Positions 24,345 through 33,094 are shown, counted from the stretch's first letter. The stretch: DNA of 64,000 nucleotides from Streptomyces kaniharaensis (GCF_009569385.1 NZ_WBOF01000001.1:2800001-2864000); one strand, 5' to 3'. Program-made: numbers and translations. Notes: a model not told the origin generated them from the sequence alone.

Positions 24345-25103
24345 CTACGCCGCGACCTCGCGGGAGGCCGCCGCGGCCACCGAGGTGGCGGCACCGACGC
24401 CGGCCAGCACTCGCGGCCAGAAGCCCCCGAACACCTCGGCGGAGACGGCGATCAGCAGCGCGGCGATCACCGCGACGACGTGCTCCAGGCCCGCCAGGTT
24501 CGGCAGGACGACTGCCTCGCCGACCATCATGGTCACGACCAGCCCGGCGGTGAACCAGGCCCGGCAGCGGAACGCGATGCAGATCGCCAGCGCCACCACC
24601 GCGGCCGACGGCCCGGTGTCCCGCACGTGGGCGACCCACTTCGGGAAGCCGAACAGGTGGTCCGGGCCGACCGCCACGCCGACCCGGGCGAACAGCGTGC
24701 CCGCCAGGGTGCAGGTGTAGGCGACCACCAGGGTCATCCGCCGGCCGAGCACGATCTCGGCGATGCCGAAGACCACGAACACCTGGGCCAGCGCGCCCCA
24801 GACCGGCAGGTCGAGCGCCGGCACGTACAGCGAGAGCGGGGTCCGCAACAGCGAGACGTCCAGCGGCAGCGCGGCCTTCACCACACCGATGTGGTTGACG
24901 AAGCGCTCCCCGCCCGGCAGGTGCTGGACGATGCTGAACAACAGGATCAGGGACGTCGCGGTGGTGGCCAGTGGAACGGCGGCGAACTTCTTGCGCACCA
25001 CCCCGTCCCGGACCGCCCCGAACAGCGTCCCCCACTCGGCGACAGCGGCCGCTCCGGCTGTCGCCAGCGGCCCCTTTCGCACGCCCCCCGTCCCGTGAAT
25101 CAC
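24345..25103 (-). CDS. Rhomboid-like integral membrane protein
   Basis: 252-aa membrane protein with about six hydrophobic segments (LATTATSLILLFSIVQHLPG, WGALAQVFVVFGIAEIVLGR, LVVAYTCTLAGTLFARVGVA, SAAVVALAICIAFRCRAWF, HVVAVIAALLIAVSAEVFGG). The arrangement resembles the rhomboid-like group of actinobacteria, but I see neither the GxSG serine motif nor a clear catalytic His, so it is probably not an active intramembrane protease. ATG at 25103. It lies downstream of, and on the same strand as, the MprF-like gene but separated by a hairpin, with its own relatively AT-rich leader at 25140-25180. Function unknown. Confidence 0.65.
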   Translation of the reverse strand: MIHGTGGVRKGPLATAGAAAVAEWGTLFGAVRDGVVRKKFAAVPLATTATSLILLFSIVQHLPGGERFVNHIGVVKAALPLDVSLLRTPLSLYVPALDLPVWGALAQVFVVFGIAEIVLGRRMTLVVAYTCTLAGTLFARVGVAVGPDHLFGFPKWVAHVRDTGPSAAVVALAICIAFRCRAWFTAGLVVTMMVGEAVVLPNLAGLEHVVAVIAALLIAVSAEVFGGFWPRVLAGVGAATSVAAAASREVAA

Positions 25104-25263
25104 AACCGTCTCTCCGAATCCCCGAAGCCGTGAACCCTTTTTCCCGGCTACCCCAACATTAGAAGCCCGTTAACAAATCCACATCGGCACAGAAGGGGAT
25201 CAGGGTCATCCTCTGGGGGGAGGGGATCCCCCCTAGGGCGCCCCCCATCCGGCCGTCCGGCCC

Positions 25264-25285
25264 CCCTCCGCCCCCCGGCGGAGGG
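25264..25285 (-). terminator. Hairpin immediately after the MprF-like gene
   Basis: 9-bp perfect inverted repeat (25264-25272 with 25277-25285), 4-base loop, abutting the TAG stop of the gene at 25286. Confidence 0.65.
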
Positions 25286-27115
25286 CTAGCCCTTGCCCTC
25301 CCGGGCCGCCACCGGCACCCGGGGCGCCACCACGGCGGCCCCCGCGTGCCGGCGCCGGAACAGGGCGGGCAGGCTCGGCGCGACGATGAAGCCCTCGGCG
25401 CGCGCGCTCGCGAGACCGATCCGCGGAATCTCGCTGCTCTTCTCGAAGAGCAGGTAGCGCGGCTCCCAGATCGGCCGGTACTTGGCGTTCGCGCGGTACA
25501 GCGACTCGATCTGCCACCAGCGCGAGAAGAAGCCCAGGACGGAACGCCACAGCCGCAGCACGGGGCCGGCGCCGAGCCGCGAACCGCGCTCGAAGACCGA
25601 GCGGAACATCGCGAAGTTCAGCGACACCCGCTTCAGCGCGACCTCGTCGGCCCGCTGCAGCAGCTCGATCACCATGAACTCCATGAGGCCGTTCTCGGTG
25701 TCCCGGGCGCGGCGCATCAGGTCCAGCGAGAGCCCGTCCGGGCCCCACGGGACGAAGCTCAGCAGCGCCTTGAGCTCGCCGTCCCCGTCGTGGCACTCCA
25801 GCATCACGCAGCGGCCGTCCGCCGGGTCGCCGAGGCGGCCGAGCGCCATCGAGAAGCCGCGCTCGGTGGCGCCGTCGCGCCACTGGTCGGCCTTGGCCAC
25901 CAGCTCGGCCATCTCGGCCTCGGGGATGTCCTCGTGCCGCCGGATCCGGACGGTGTACCCGGCCCGCTTGACCCGGTTGTAGGCCTGCCGGACGACCCGC
26001 ATCGCGCGGCCGTCCAGCGAGAACTCGTCCAGCTCGACGATCGCCTCGTCGCCCAGCTCCAGCGCGTCCAGCCCGTGCCGGGCGTAGATCACGCCGGCCT
26101 CCTCGGAGGCTCCCATCACGGCCGGCGCCCAGGCGTGCTCGCGGGCCTCGGCCAGCCAGGCGTCGATCGCGCCCGGCCAGGCCTCCGGGTCGCCGATCGG
26201 GTCGCCCGAGGCCAGCGACACCCCGCCGACCACCCGGTAGGTGACCGCCGCCTTGCCGCTGGGGGAGAAGATCACCGCCTTGTCCCTGCGCAGCGCGAAG
26301 TAGCCGAGCGAGTCCCGCTCGCCCTGCTTGTCCAGCAGCGCCCGCAGCCTGCCCTCGTCCTCGGGGGTCAGCAGTTCCTTGCCGCGCGGGCTGCGGAAGG
26401 CCACGTACAGGACGAGCAGGAAGAGCAGCGCGCCCATGGTGTTGATCACCGCGTTCACCCAGGTCGGTGCGGAGATCACCGAACGCAGGTGCTCGGACGG
26501 GGTGATGGTGATCATCCGGCCGACCGAGTAGCGGAACAGGTCCCAGAAGTCGGCGCCGCTCAGCTCGTTGGTCAGCCACACCAGCCCGGCGCCGACCCCG
26601 CCGCCGAACACCAGCCCGCCGACGAAGGTCGCGGCGGCGGTCTTCGGGTTGGAGCGGTCGCCCTTCGAGGTGAACTCCTTCCGCCCGACCAGCAGCGCCA
26701 GCACGAACAGGCAGGTCAGGACGGTGGAGACGTAGTTCAACGGATGCCGGTTGAAGCGCTCGTCGGGCAGCACCATGGCCAGCAGGTACAGCACCGCGAA
26801 CATGCCGCCCAACGCGGCGTTGAAGATCCACGCGGCCCGCTTGCGCCGCCGCATGGCGATGGCGAGGAACACCGACAGCACGGCACTGGCCAGGCCCGAG
26901 GTCATCAGGTACGGGGTGAAGTACTCACCCTCGTTGTGCTCGCTGACCTGGTTGCCCCACGGCACCAGCAACACGGTGGCCACGTTCAGCAGCGCCAGCA
27001 GCCGCAGGTACCAGACGCAGGACGCGGCGGCCCGCGGGCGCCAGCGGTCGAGCACGCCGACGGGCCGGGGCCCGGCGGTCGTCGCTGACGGCTCCGACTT
27101 CACAGTGGACGACAC
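25286..27115 (-). CDS. MprF-like phosphatidylglycerol lysyltransferase-domain protein (DUF2156)
   Basis: 609-aa protein: six to seven N-terminal membrane helices (about 30-270; LASAVLSVFLAIAM, GGMFAVLYLLAMVLP, STVLTCLFVLALLVG, NTMGALLFLLVLYVAF) and a cytosolic GNAT-like DUF2156 domain (about 280-560; YFALRRDKAVIFSPSGKAAV, EDIPEAEMAELVAKADQWR, FMVIELLQRADEVALKRVSL). Such proteins use aminoacyl-tRNA to add an amino acid, usually Lys, Ala or Arg, to phosphatidylglycerol, changing membrane charge. The amino acid is not predictable here, and some members lack activity. GTG at 27115 has only a weak purine run upstream. Adjacent to the rhomboid-like gene on the same strand. Confidence 0.83.
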   Translation of the reverse strand: MSSTVKSEPSATTAGPRPVGVLDRWRPRAAASCVWYLRLLALLNVATVLLVPWGNQVSEHNEGEYFTPYLMTSGLASAVLSVFLAIAMRRRKRAAWIFNAALGGMFAVLYLLAMVLPDERFNRHPLNYVSTVLTCLFVLALLVGRKEFTSKGDRSNPKTAAATFVGGLVFGGGVGAGLVWLTNELSGADFWDLFRYSVGRMITITPSEHLRSVISAPTWVNAVINTMGALLFLLVLYVAFRSPRGKELLTPEDEGRLRALLDKQGERDSLGYFALRRDKAVIFSPSGKAAVTYRVVGGVSLASGDPIGDPEAWPGAIDAWLAEAREHAWAPAVMGASEEAGVIYARHGLDALELGDEAIVELDEFSLDGRAMRVVRQAYNRVKRAGYTVRIRRHEDIPEAEMAELVAKADQWRDGATERGFSMALGRLGDPADGRCVMLECHDGDGELKALLSFVPWGPDGLSLDLMRRARDTENGLMEFMVIELLQRADEVALKRVSLNFAMFRSVFERGSRLGAGPVLRLWRSVLGFFSRWWQIESLYRANAKYRPIWEPRYLLFEKSSEIPRIGLASARAEGFIVAPSLPALFRRRHAGAAVVAPRVPVAAREGKG

Positions 27116-27438
27116 AGCTCAATTCCAAACGATCAGAAGGTGGGGCGCATCCGCACAGGGCCCGGCGCCGGGCGCCCGCACGGGCCCGACGGCACTGACC
27201 GGCGGCCCTCGGCCTGGCCGACCGGCCACATGGAGAGCGGGCCGGCGAAAGGGCAGCCAACAACATGGTTCCCCACCTCACGTGAGAATTACGTGAACCA
27301 GGTAGCGGATTCCCACCCCCGCCGAACGGCGGGGGTCCAGACCCGCCATGCGTTCGGCACCCCACCCCGGCTACCCCTACGCTCGACATCGACCCGCGCG
27401 GACCGCCACAACCCGGCCGCCCGACCCGAGGAGGCACC
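27116..27438. other. 323-base divergent regulatory gap
   Basis: Between the MprF-like gene and the response regulator. It holds a hairpin (27315-27323 with 27328-27336, GAAC loop) and a 10-bp palindrome CTCACGTGAG at 27277-27286. No gene seen; promoters not assignable. Confidence 0.5.
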
Positions 27439-28110
27439 ATCACCACCACTCGTGTGCTGATCGTGGACGACGAGATCCTGGTCCGCTCCGGCCTCGGCCT
27501 CATCGTCGGTTCCGCCGCCGACCTGGAGGTGGTCGGCGACTGCTCCGGCGGCCAGGCCGAGGAGCACGTCCAGCGCCTGCGCCCGCACGTCGTGCTGCTC
27601 GACATCCGGATGCCGGATCTCGACGGCATCTCGGTGCTGCGCCGCGTCCGCGCCCTGCCCGACCCGCCGGCCGTCGCGATGCTGACCACCTTCGACACCG
27701 ACGAGTACATCGGCACCGCGCTACGGGCCGGCGCCTCCGGCTTCCTGCTCAAGGACACCGCCCCCGAGCAGCTGGTGCACGCCGTCCGGGTGCTCGCGGC
27801 CGGCGGCAACATCCTCTCCCCGACCGTCACCCGCACCGTGATCGGCGGCTACGTCGACGGCGGCGGACCGGACGCCGACGCCACCGCGCTCGCCCGCACC
27901 CTCACCGGCCGGGAGCTGGACGTGCTGGCGCTGCTCGGCGAGGGCCTGTCCAACGCCGAGATCGCCGACCGCCTCTTCCTCGGCACCGGCACCGTCAAGG
28001 ACCACATCAGCGCGATCCTCGGCAAGCTCGGCGCCGCCAACCGCGTCCAGGCCGCCGTCCTCGCCCACCGGGCCGGGCTGGTCCGGCCGAAACCCGGCGA
28101 CGGGGCATGA
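27439..28110 (+). CDS. NarL/FixJ-family response regulator
   Basis: Two-component response regulator. The receiver domain (about 1-120) has acidic pair DDE, phospho-acceptor Asp in HVVLLDIRMPDLDG (residue 50 from GTG 27454, 55 from 27439), and LLKDTAPEQL. The LuxR-type HTH (about 150-215) has LTGRELDVLALLGEGLSNAE and GTGTVKDHISAILGKLGAAN. The start is odd. GAGGAGG at 27428-27434 sits four bases before ATC at 27439, where homologues would have ATG (the reading would be xTTTRVLIVDDE). The first standard codon, GTG at 27454, is 19 bases from that ribosome site. I annotate from the ATC as a probable non-standard or mutated start. It overlaps the kinase start (ATGA). Confidence 0.85.
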   Translation: MTTTRVLIVDDEILVRSGLGLIVGSAADLEVVGDCSGGQAEEHVQRLRPHVVLLDIRMPDLDGISVLRRVRALPDPPAVAMLTTFDTDEYIGTALRAGASGFLLKDTAPEQLVHAVRVLAAGGNILSPTVTRTVIGGYVDGGGPDADATALARTLTGRELDVLALLGEGLSNAEIADRLFLGTGTVKDHISAILGKLGAANRVQAAVLAHRAGLVRPKPGDGA

Positions 28111-29252
28111 CCGCCGCCGACCAGCTGCCGTCCAGACGGCTGCCGGCCTGGTGCACCGCGCCCTGGCTGATGCTGCTGCTGCCCGTGCTGTACTCCCTGC
28201 TGGACGCGGCCCTGGTCGCCCGGGACGCCCGGTGGTGGCAGGTGACGCTCTCGGTGCTGGCCGCGCTGGCTCTGCTGTGGCGCCGCCGCCTCCCGGTGAC
28301 GGTGCTGCTGCTCACCATGCCCGGCAGCTTCGTCGACAACATCTGGCTGGCCCCGATCACCGCCGTCTACACGGTCGCCGCCGAACGCCCCAGCCCGCGC
28401 ATCGTCATCGCCTGCGGGACCCTCTTCACGCTCGTCGAGTTCTTCCACTGGCCGCTCTCCGCGCAGAACTTCGAACCGAGCCGGGACCTCGCGCTGTACG
28501 CCATCCAGTCGGTCATGCTGGCCGCCGGCCCGGCCGCCACCGGGCTGCTCGCCCGCACCCGGCGGGAGCTGGCGGCCCGGGTCGACGAGCTGACCCGGGG
28601 CCAGGAGCGGGAGAGCCGGCTGCTGGCCGAACGGGTGCTGATCAGCGAGCGCGGCCGGCTCGCCCGCGAGATGCACGACGTCGTCTCGCACCAGGTCAGC
28701 CTGATCAGCATCCAGGCCGGCGCGCTCCAGGTGAGCACCGCCGACCCGGCCGCGGCGGCCACCGCCCGCACCATCCGCGAGCTGTCCGTCCGCACCCTCG
28801 ACGAGCTGCGCCAGATGGTCGGTGTGCTGCGCACCTCCGGCCCGCACCAGAACACCCCGCTCGCCCCGCAGCCCCGGCTGGCCGACCTGCCCCGGCTCAT
28901 CGAGGAGAGCGGCCTGGCCGCCGAAGCCGAGCTGACCCCGGGCGACCGCCCGTGGCCGGAGGCGGTGGAGCGGGCCGCCTACCGGACCGTCCAGGAGGCG
29001 CTCACCAACATCACCAAGTACGCCCCGGACGCGACGGTGCACGTGAAGGTGCGGGCCAAGGGGCGCAGGCTGCGGGTCGAGGTGCGCAACGAGCGGCCGC
29101 CGGTCCGCCCGGCCGAGACCCTGCCGGGGGGCGGCCACGGCCTGGTCGGCCTGCGCGAGCGCGCGCAGCTGCTGGGCGGCACCCTGGCCGCCGGCCCCAC
29201 CCACGACGGCGGCTTCGAGGTCCGCGCCGAGCTCCCCGCTTCCCGCGGCTGA
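28107..29252 (+). CDS. Sensor histidine kinase (HisKA_3 type)
   Basis: 381-aa membrane kinase, partner of the upstream regulator. Four to five N-terminal hydrophobic segments (about 18-145; PWLMLLLPVLYSLLDAALVA, SVMLAAGPAATGLLARTRR) form a sensor with almost no extracytoplasmic domain, suggesting intramembrane sensing. A short coiled coil follows, then the dimerisation helix with phospho-acceptor His190 in LAREMHDVVSHQVSLIS. The ATPase domain has RTVQEALTNITKYAP (N box) and GGGHGLVGLRERAQLLGG (G box). ATG at 28107 overlaps the regulator stop, so expression is coupled. It resembles DesK/LiaS-like kinases; the stimulus is unknown. Confidence 0.9.
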   Translation: MTAADQLPSRRLPAWCTAPWLMLLLPVLYSLLDAALVARDARWWQVTLSVLAALALLWRRRLPVTVLLLTMPGSFVDNIWLAPITAVYTVAAERPSPRIVIACGTLFTLVEFFHWPLSAQNFEPSRDLALYAIQSVMLAAGPAATGLLARTRRELAARVDELTRGQERESRLLAERVLISERGRLAREMHDVVSHQVSLISIQAGALQVSTADPAAAATARTIRELSVRTLDELRQMVGVLRTSGPHQNTPLAPQPRLADLPRLIEESGLAAEAELTPGDRPWPEAVERAAYRTVQEALTNITKYAPDATVHVKVRAKGRRLRVEVRNERPPVRPAETLPGGGHGLVGLRERAQLLGGTLAAGPTHDGGFEVRAELPASRG

Positions 29253-29327
29253 GCACCTGGCCGGCCCCCGGGGAGGGGGGAGCCCAGCCGGCCGCCCGGG
29301 GGAACCAACCGGGCCCGGGGAACGAGA

Positions 29328-29359
29328 AAGCCCCGCAGATCCGAAGATCTGCGGGGCTT
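29328..29359. terminator. Bidirectional terminator between the kinase gene and tRNA-Leu
   Basis: Perfect 14-bp inverted repeat (29328-29341 with 29346-29359) closing a CGAA loop, AA/TT at the base. It ends both the kinase operon and the convergent tRNA-Leu, whose 3' end is six bases away. Confidence 0.85.
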
Positions 29360-29364
29360 CGCTG

Positions 29365-29448
29365 TGCGCGAGGGGGGAGTTGAACCCCCACGCCCTTGCG
29401 GGCACTGGAACCTGAATCCAGCGCGTCTGCCTATTCCGCCACCCGCGC
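29365..29448 (-). tRNA. tRNA-Leu (anticodon CAG)
   Basis: 84-nt class II tRNA. The 7-bp acceptor pairs GCGCGGG with CTCGCGC (one G-U). The D arm is GGCGGAATAGGCAGACGC, the anticodon stem CTGGA/TCCAG holds loop TTCAGGT (anticodon CAG), a long variable arm follows, and the T arm ends GGGTTCAACTCCC. CCA is not encoded. Confidence 0.95.
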
Positions 29449-29862
29449 ATGGGTGCGTCTTCCGTGCCGACCGGCTCTCCGATCCGTTCGTGACCCTGCG
29501 GTCCTTCGCGGCTCTTCGACCGGCCTCCCTTGCGGGCGGCCCTTCCGACGTGGAAAACAGTAGCACGACCTGGGGGACTGCTCCGAATCCGTTTCCCGGC
29601 GGGCGGAGCGCACCCGAACGGAAGGGCTGCGAACGCGCGAGCGACGCATGGAACCCCCTTCCGACGGGCACGCCTGGCGTGCCGTACCCGATATGCGTCA
29701 CCCTGTGTGTCCGAGCCCACCCCGGGGCACGACGCGGTCCGGGAACCGTACGGATGGGCCCGGCGTGGATACGATCAGTACGGAAGTACCGCAAGTAGGC
29801 GCGACCGGCTCCCCGGAGCCCGGTCGGCGGGCAGGCGAACGAACCCTGGAAGGGGGTGCCCC
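29449..29862. other. 414-base gap between tRNA-Leu and fhaA
   Basis: Divergent promoter region for tRNA-Leu and the fhaA cluster. No protein gene is supported; reading frames across it lack ribosome sites and family motifs. GATACGATC around 29765 could hold the fhaA -10. Confidence 0.5.
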
Positions 29863-30720
29863 ATGGGAGTGCTGAAGAAGTTCGAGCAGCGACTTGAGGG
29901 TCTCGTGAACGGCACCTTCGCCAAGGTGTTCAAGTCCGAGGTCCAGCCCGTGGAGATCGCCGGTGCGCTGCAGCGCGAGTGCGACAACAACGCGAGCATC
30001 TGGAACCGCGACCGCACCGTCGTGCCGAACGACTTCATCGTCGAGCTGAGCCCGCACGACCACGAGCGGCTGAGCCCCTACTCCGGGCAGCTGGGCAGCG
30101 AACTGGCCGGCATGGTCCGCGAGTACGCCGAGGCCCAGCGGTACAGCTTCATGGGACCGCTCCAGGTGAACCTGGAGAAGGCCGACGACCTGGACACCGG
30201 CCTGTACCGGGTGCGCAGCCGCACCCTGGCGGCCGAGGAGCCCCAGCAGTACGCCCCGCCGCAGTCCGGCTACGACCGTCCGCCGGCCGCCCCGGCCCCC
30301 GGCGCGCCGTGGCAGCAGCCCGGCGCCGGCCAGTTCAGCGCGCCCCCGCCGCCGGCCGCGCCCCCCGCCGTTCCCCCGGGCCCGCCCGCCACGGCCGGTG
30401 GCAACGTCCGCGCGTTCCCCGGCGCCGGCCACGGCACCTCGGTCCGCCGCTGGATCGAGGTGAACGGCGCCCGCCACCAGATCTCCGGCTCCGCCTGCGT
30501 GCTCGGCCGCTCGACCGAGGCGGACGTGCGGATCGACGACCCCGGTGTCTCCCGCAAGCACGCCGAGATCCGCCCCGGCACCCCTTCGATGGTCCTCGAC
30601 CTGGGCTCCACCAACGGCATCGTGGTGGACGGACAGCACACCCAGCGCGCTACGCTCCGCGACGGCTCGCGAATCGTCGTGGGCTCCACCACCATCGTCT
30701 ACCGACAGGTCGAAGGGTAG
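29863..30720 (+). CDS. fhaA: FhaA: DUF3662 and FHA-domain protein
   Basis: 285-aa phosphothreonine-binding adaptor of the cell-wall kinase cluster. The N-terminal DUF3662 domain (about 1-125) starts MGVLKKFEQRLEGLVNGTFA. A Pro/Ala-rich linker (about 130-195) leads to a C-terminal FHA domain (about 200-285) with VLGRSTEADVRIDDPGVSRK, HAEI and DLGSTNGIVVDG, the phosphopeptide-binding loops. In mycobacteria FhaA binds a phosphorylated MviN/MurJ-type partner to restrain peptidoglycan synthesis (established). Here it heads fhaA-fhaB-pstP-rodA-pbpA-pknB. ATG at 29863 follows AAGGGGGTG. Confidence 0.93.
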   Translation: MGVLKKFEQRLEGLVNGTFAKVFKSEVQPVEIAGALQRECDNNASIWNRDRTVVPNDFIVELSPHDHERLSPYSGQLGSELAGMVREYAEAQRYSFMGPLQVNLEKADDLDTGLYRVRSRTLAAEEPQQYAPPQSGYDRPPAAPAPGAPWQQPGAGQFSAPPPPAAPPAVPPGPPATAGGNVRAFPGAGHGTSVRRWIEVNGARHQISGSACVLGRSTEADVRIDDPGVSRKHAEIRPGTPSMVLDLGSTNGIVVDGQHTQRATLRDGSRIVVGSTTIVYRQVEG

Positions 30721-30766
30721 TGTCCGCTTTGTTCGCTCGCTTCGCTCACCCACATGCGAGCCGGCC

Positions 30767-31312
30767 ATGTCCGAACTGACCCTGACGGTGATGCGGCTGG
30801 GCTTCCTCGCCGTACTGTGGCTGTTCGTCATCGTCGCGATCCAGGTGATCCGCAGCGACCTCTTCGGGACCCGGGTGAACCCCCGCTCCCCGCGCCGCGG
30901 CAACGCCACGCCCGCGCCCGGCGGCGCGGCCACCGCCCCCGCCGCCGGGCGCGGTGCGCCCGCGCCGAGCGGTGCCCAGGCGGCGGCCCAGACCCAGGGC
31001 GGCGGCCGCCGCCGCGGCGCCCCGACCCAGCTCGTGGTCGTCCAGGGCTCGCTGGCCGGCACCACCGTCGCGCTGCAGGGCCAGACCATCACGCTGGGCC
31101 GCGCACACGACTCCACGATCGTGCTGGACGACGACTACGCGTCCTCCCGGCATGCCAGGATCTATCCCGATCAGACTGGGCAGTGGACGGTCGAGGATCT
31201 AGGCTCCACCAACGGCACCTATCTGGACCGGCAGCGCCTGACCGCGCCCACCCCGCTCCAGCCGGGCATGCCGATCCGTATCGGCAGGACCGTCATCGAA
31301 CTGCGGAAGTAG
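30767..31312 (+). CDS. fhaB: FhaB: membrane FHA-domain protein
   Basis: 181-aa protein with one N-terminal membrane helix (LGFLAVLWLFVIVAIQVI), a flexible Ala/Gly/Pro linker (about 40-85) and a C-terminal FHA domain (about 88-178): ITLGRAHDSTIVLDDDYASS and RHARI, then DLGSTNGTYLDRQRL. It corresponds to FhaB/FipA of the wall cluster, which in mycobacteria interacts with division proteins when phosphorylated by PknA/PknB. ATG at 30767; 46 bases after fhaA, in the same transcription direction. Confidence 0.92.
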   Translation: MSELTLTVMRLGFLAVLWLFVIVAIQVIRSDLFGTRVNPRSPRRGNATPAPGGAATAPAAGRGAPAPSGAQAAAQTQGGGRRRGAPTQLVVVQGSLAGTTVALQGQTITLGRAHDSTIVLDDDYASSRHARIYPDQTGQWTVEDLGSTNGTYLDRQRLTAPTPLQPGMPIRIGRTVIELRK

Positions 31313-31365
31313 TAGCGCATGAGGGCAAGCATCCCGTCCATGACCCAGAGGGGGGCACAGGTCGC

Positions 31366-33030
31366 ATGACCCTGGTGCTGCGCTTCGCCGCCGGCTCCCA
31401 CAAGGGACTGATCCGGGAGGGGAACGAGGATTCCGGCTACGCCGGGCCGCGGCTGCTGGCCGTGGCCGACGGCATGGGCGGCGCCGCGGCCGGCGAGGTC
31501 GCGTCCTCCGAGGTGCTCGGCTCGATCGTCCGACTGGACGAGGACGTGCCGGGCGCCGACCTGCTGACCCTGCTCGGCGACGCCGTCCAGGGCGCCAACG
31601 ACCGGCTCCGGCAGATGGTCGAGGAGGACCCGCAGCTGGAGGGCATGGGCTGCACCCTCACCGCCATGCTCTGGACGGGCCAGCGGATGGGCATGGTGCA
31701 CGTCGGCGACTCCCGCGCGTACCTGCTGCGCGACGGTTCGCTGGTGCAGATCACCCAGGACCACACCTGGGTGCAGCGCCTGGTCGACGAGGGCCGGATC
31801 ACGCCCGAGGAGGCCGAGACCCACCCGCAGCGCTCGCTGCTGATGCGGGCCCTGGACGGCCGCGGCCAGGTCGAGCCCGACCTGTCGATCCGCGAGGTCC
31901 GGGCCGGCGACCGCTACCTGATCTGCTCCGACGGCCTCTCCGGCCCGGTCAGCCACCAGACCCTCCAGGACACCCTCGGCAGCTACTACGCGCCCGAGCA
32001 GACCGTGCAGGAGCTGATCCAGCTCGCGCTGCGCGGCGGCGGTCCGGACAACATCACCTGCATCGTGGCGGACGTCATCGACGTCGGCGCCACGGACACC
32101 ATGAGCGGCCAGTTCAACGACGTCCCGGTGGTGGTCGGCGCGGTCGCCGACGCCCCGCCGTCCTCGGCCGCCACCGACCGCTCGATCGCCGACACCCCGG
32201 CCGGCCGGGCGGCCGGCCTCGGCCGCGCCCCGCACGGCGCCTTCGGCCCGGCGGAGGGCTACCAGGACGGCTACGGCGCCGTCCAGGGCGGTTTCGGCCC
32301 CGCCGAGGGCTACGAGGGCGACTACGGCACCGCCGAGCCCTCGGTGTACGGCACCGAGGACTTCGACGAGCAGGAGCCCCCGAAGCGCAAGCGCAAGGGG
32401 CTCAAGATCTCGCTGGCCCTCCTGGCCACCCTCGGCCTGATCGGCGGCGGCGGGTACTTCGGCTACCAGTGGACCCAGGGCCAGTACTACGTCGGCGCGG
32501 ACGGCGAGCACGTCGCGGTCTACCAGGGCATCAACCAGAACCTGGCCGGGCTGAACCTCTCCTCGGTGCACACCGAGTACAAGGACATCGAGCTCAAGTA
32601 CCTGCCGACGGACCAGCGCACGCACGTCAGCAAGACCATCTCGGTCAACAGCCTGAACGACGCCAACGCGACGGTCCAGGAGCTCGACGGCTGGGTCAAG
32701 CTCTGCCGGAAGGTCGCCGACGCCAGGACCGCCGGCACCACGCAGACGCCCACCCCGCAGGCACCGGCAACGCAGGCACCGGCTTCCCAGGCGCCGAGCG
32801 CGCAGGCCGTGCACGCCGCGTTCCTCGCCGCCACCGCGCCCACCCCGACCGAGAAGGGCCACAGCCCTGCGGCGGCACCCACCGCCACGCCCACGGCGAC
32901 CCCGACGCCGGCTGCCCCGAGCACCGCGCCGCCCGCCGCCACCGCCCCGGCCCCCGCCGGCGCACAGGGCGACGTGCCCGGTCTGAGCGACGAGGAGCGG
33001 CAGCGCGCCGACTCCTGCCCGAAGCCGTGA
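31366..33030 (+). CDS. pstP: PP2C-type Ser/Thr phosphatase with transmembrane helix and external tail
   Basis: 554-aa PstP-like phosphatase that reverses PknB phosphorylation. The catalytic PP2C domain (about 1-235) shows REGNEDSGYAGPRLLAVADG and MGGAAAGE, VHVGDSRAYLLRDG, LICSDGLSG and GGPDNITCIVAD with the metal-binding aspartates. A Gly/Tyr-rich cytosolic linker (about 270-335) carries two copies of FGPAEGY. One helix (GLKISLALLATLGLIGGGGY) follows, then a roughly 185-residue outer region whose last 100 residues are Thr/Pro/Ala-rich. The external tail is longer than in mycobacterial PstP. ATG at 31366 has GAGGGGGG upstream. Confidence 0.93.
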   Translation: MTLVLRFAAGSHKGLIREGNEDSGYAGPRLLAVADGMGGAAAGEVASSEVLGSIVRLDEDVPGADLLTLLGDAVQGANDRLRQMVEEDPQLEGMGCTLTAMLWTGQRMGMVHVGDSRAYLLRDGSLVQITQDHTWVQRLVDEGRITPEEAETHPQRSLLMRALDGRGQVEPDLSIREVRAGDRYLICSDGLSGPVSHQTLQDTLGSYYAPEQTVQELIQLALRGGGPDNITCIVADVIDVGATDTMSGQFNDVPVVVGAVADAPPSSAATDRSIADTPAGRAAGLGRAPHGAFGPAEGYQDGYGAVQGGFGPAEGYEGDYGTAEPSVYGTEDFDEQEPPKRKRKGLKISLALLATLGLIGGGGYFGYQWTQGQYYVGADGEHVAVYQGINQNLAGLNLSSVHTEYKDIELKYLPTDQRTHVSKTISVNSLNDANATVQELDGWVKLCRKVADARTAGTTQTPTPQAPATQAPASQAPSAQAVHAAFLAATAPTPTEKGHSPAAAPTATPTATPTPAAPSTAPPAATAPAPAGAQGDVPGLSDEERQRADSCPKP

Positions 33031-33094
33031 CGCCCGTGATCCGACATAGGCCCGCCCCCGGCGGGCCCGCCGGCCGTCAGGGAGCGGCCACCCC

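Noticed and set aside
22003..25035. 1010-codon open frame on the minus strand
   Set aside because: Shadow of the plus-strand phosphatase gene: composition is Gly/Arg/Asp/Val-heavy, no family motifs, no ribosome site. Very high GC keeps antisense frames open.
27277..27286. CTCACGTGAG palindrome as a second parS
   Set aside because: Only the 8-base core TCACGTGA agrees; outer bases differ from GTTTCACGTGAAAC, and it is far from the true site.
29530..29862. N-terminal extension of fhaA
   Set aside because: An open frame runs upstream, but the conserved DUF3662 domain starts exactly at the ATG 29863, with a purine-rich ribosome site before it.
31219..32862. 547-codon minus-strand frame across pstP
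   Set aside because: Antisense shadow of the PP2C gene, whose metal-site motifs and position in the kinase cluster are clear.
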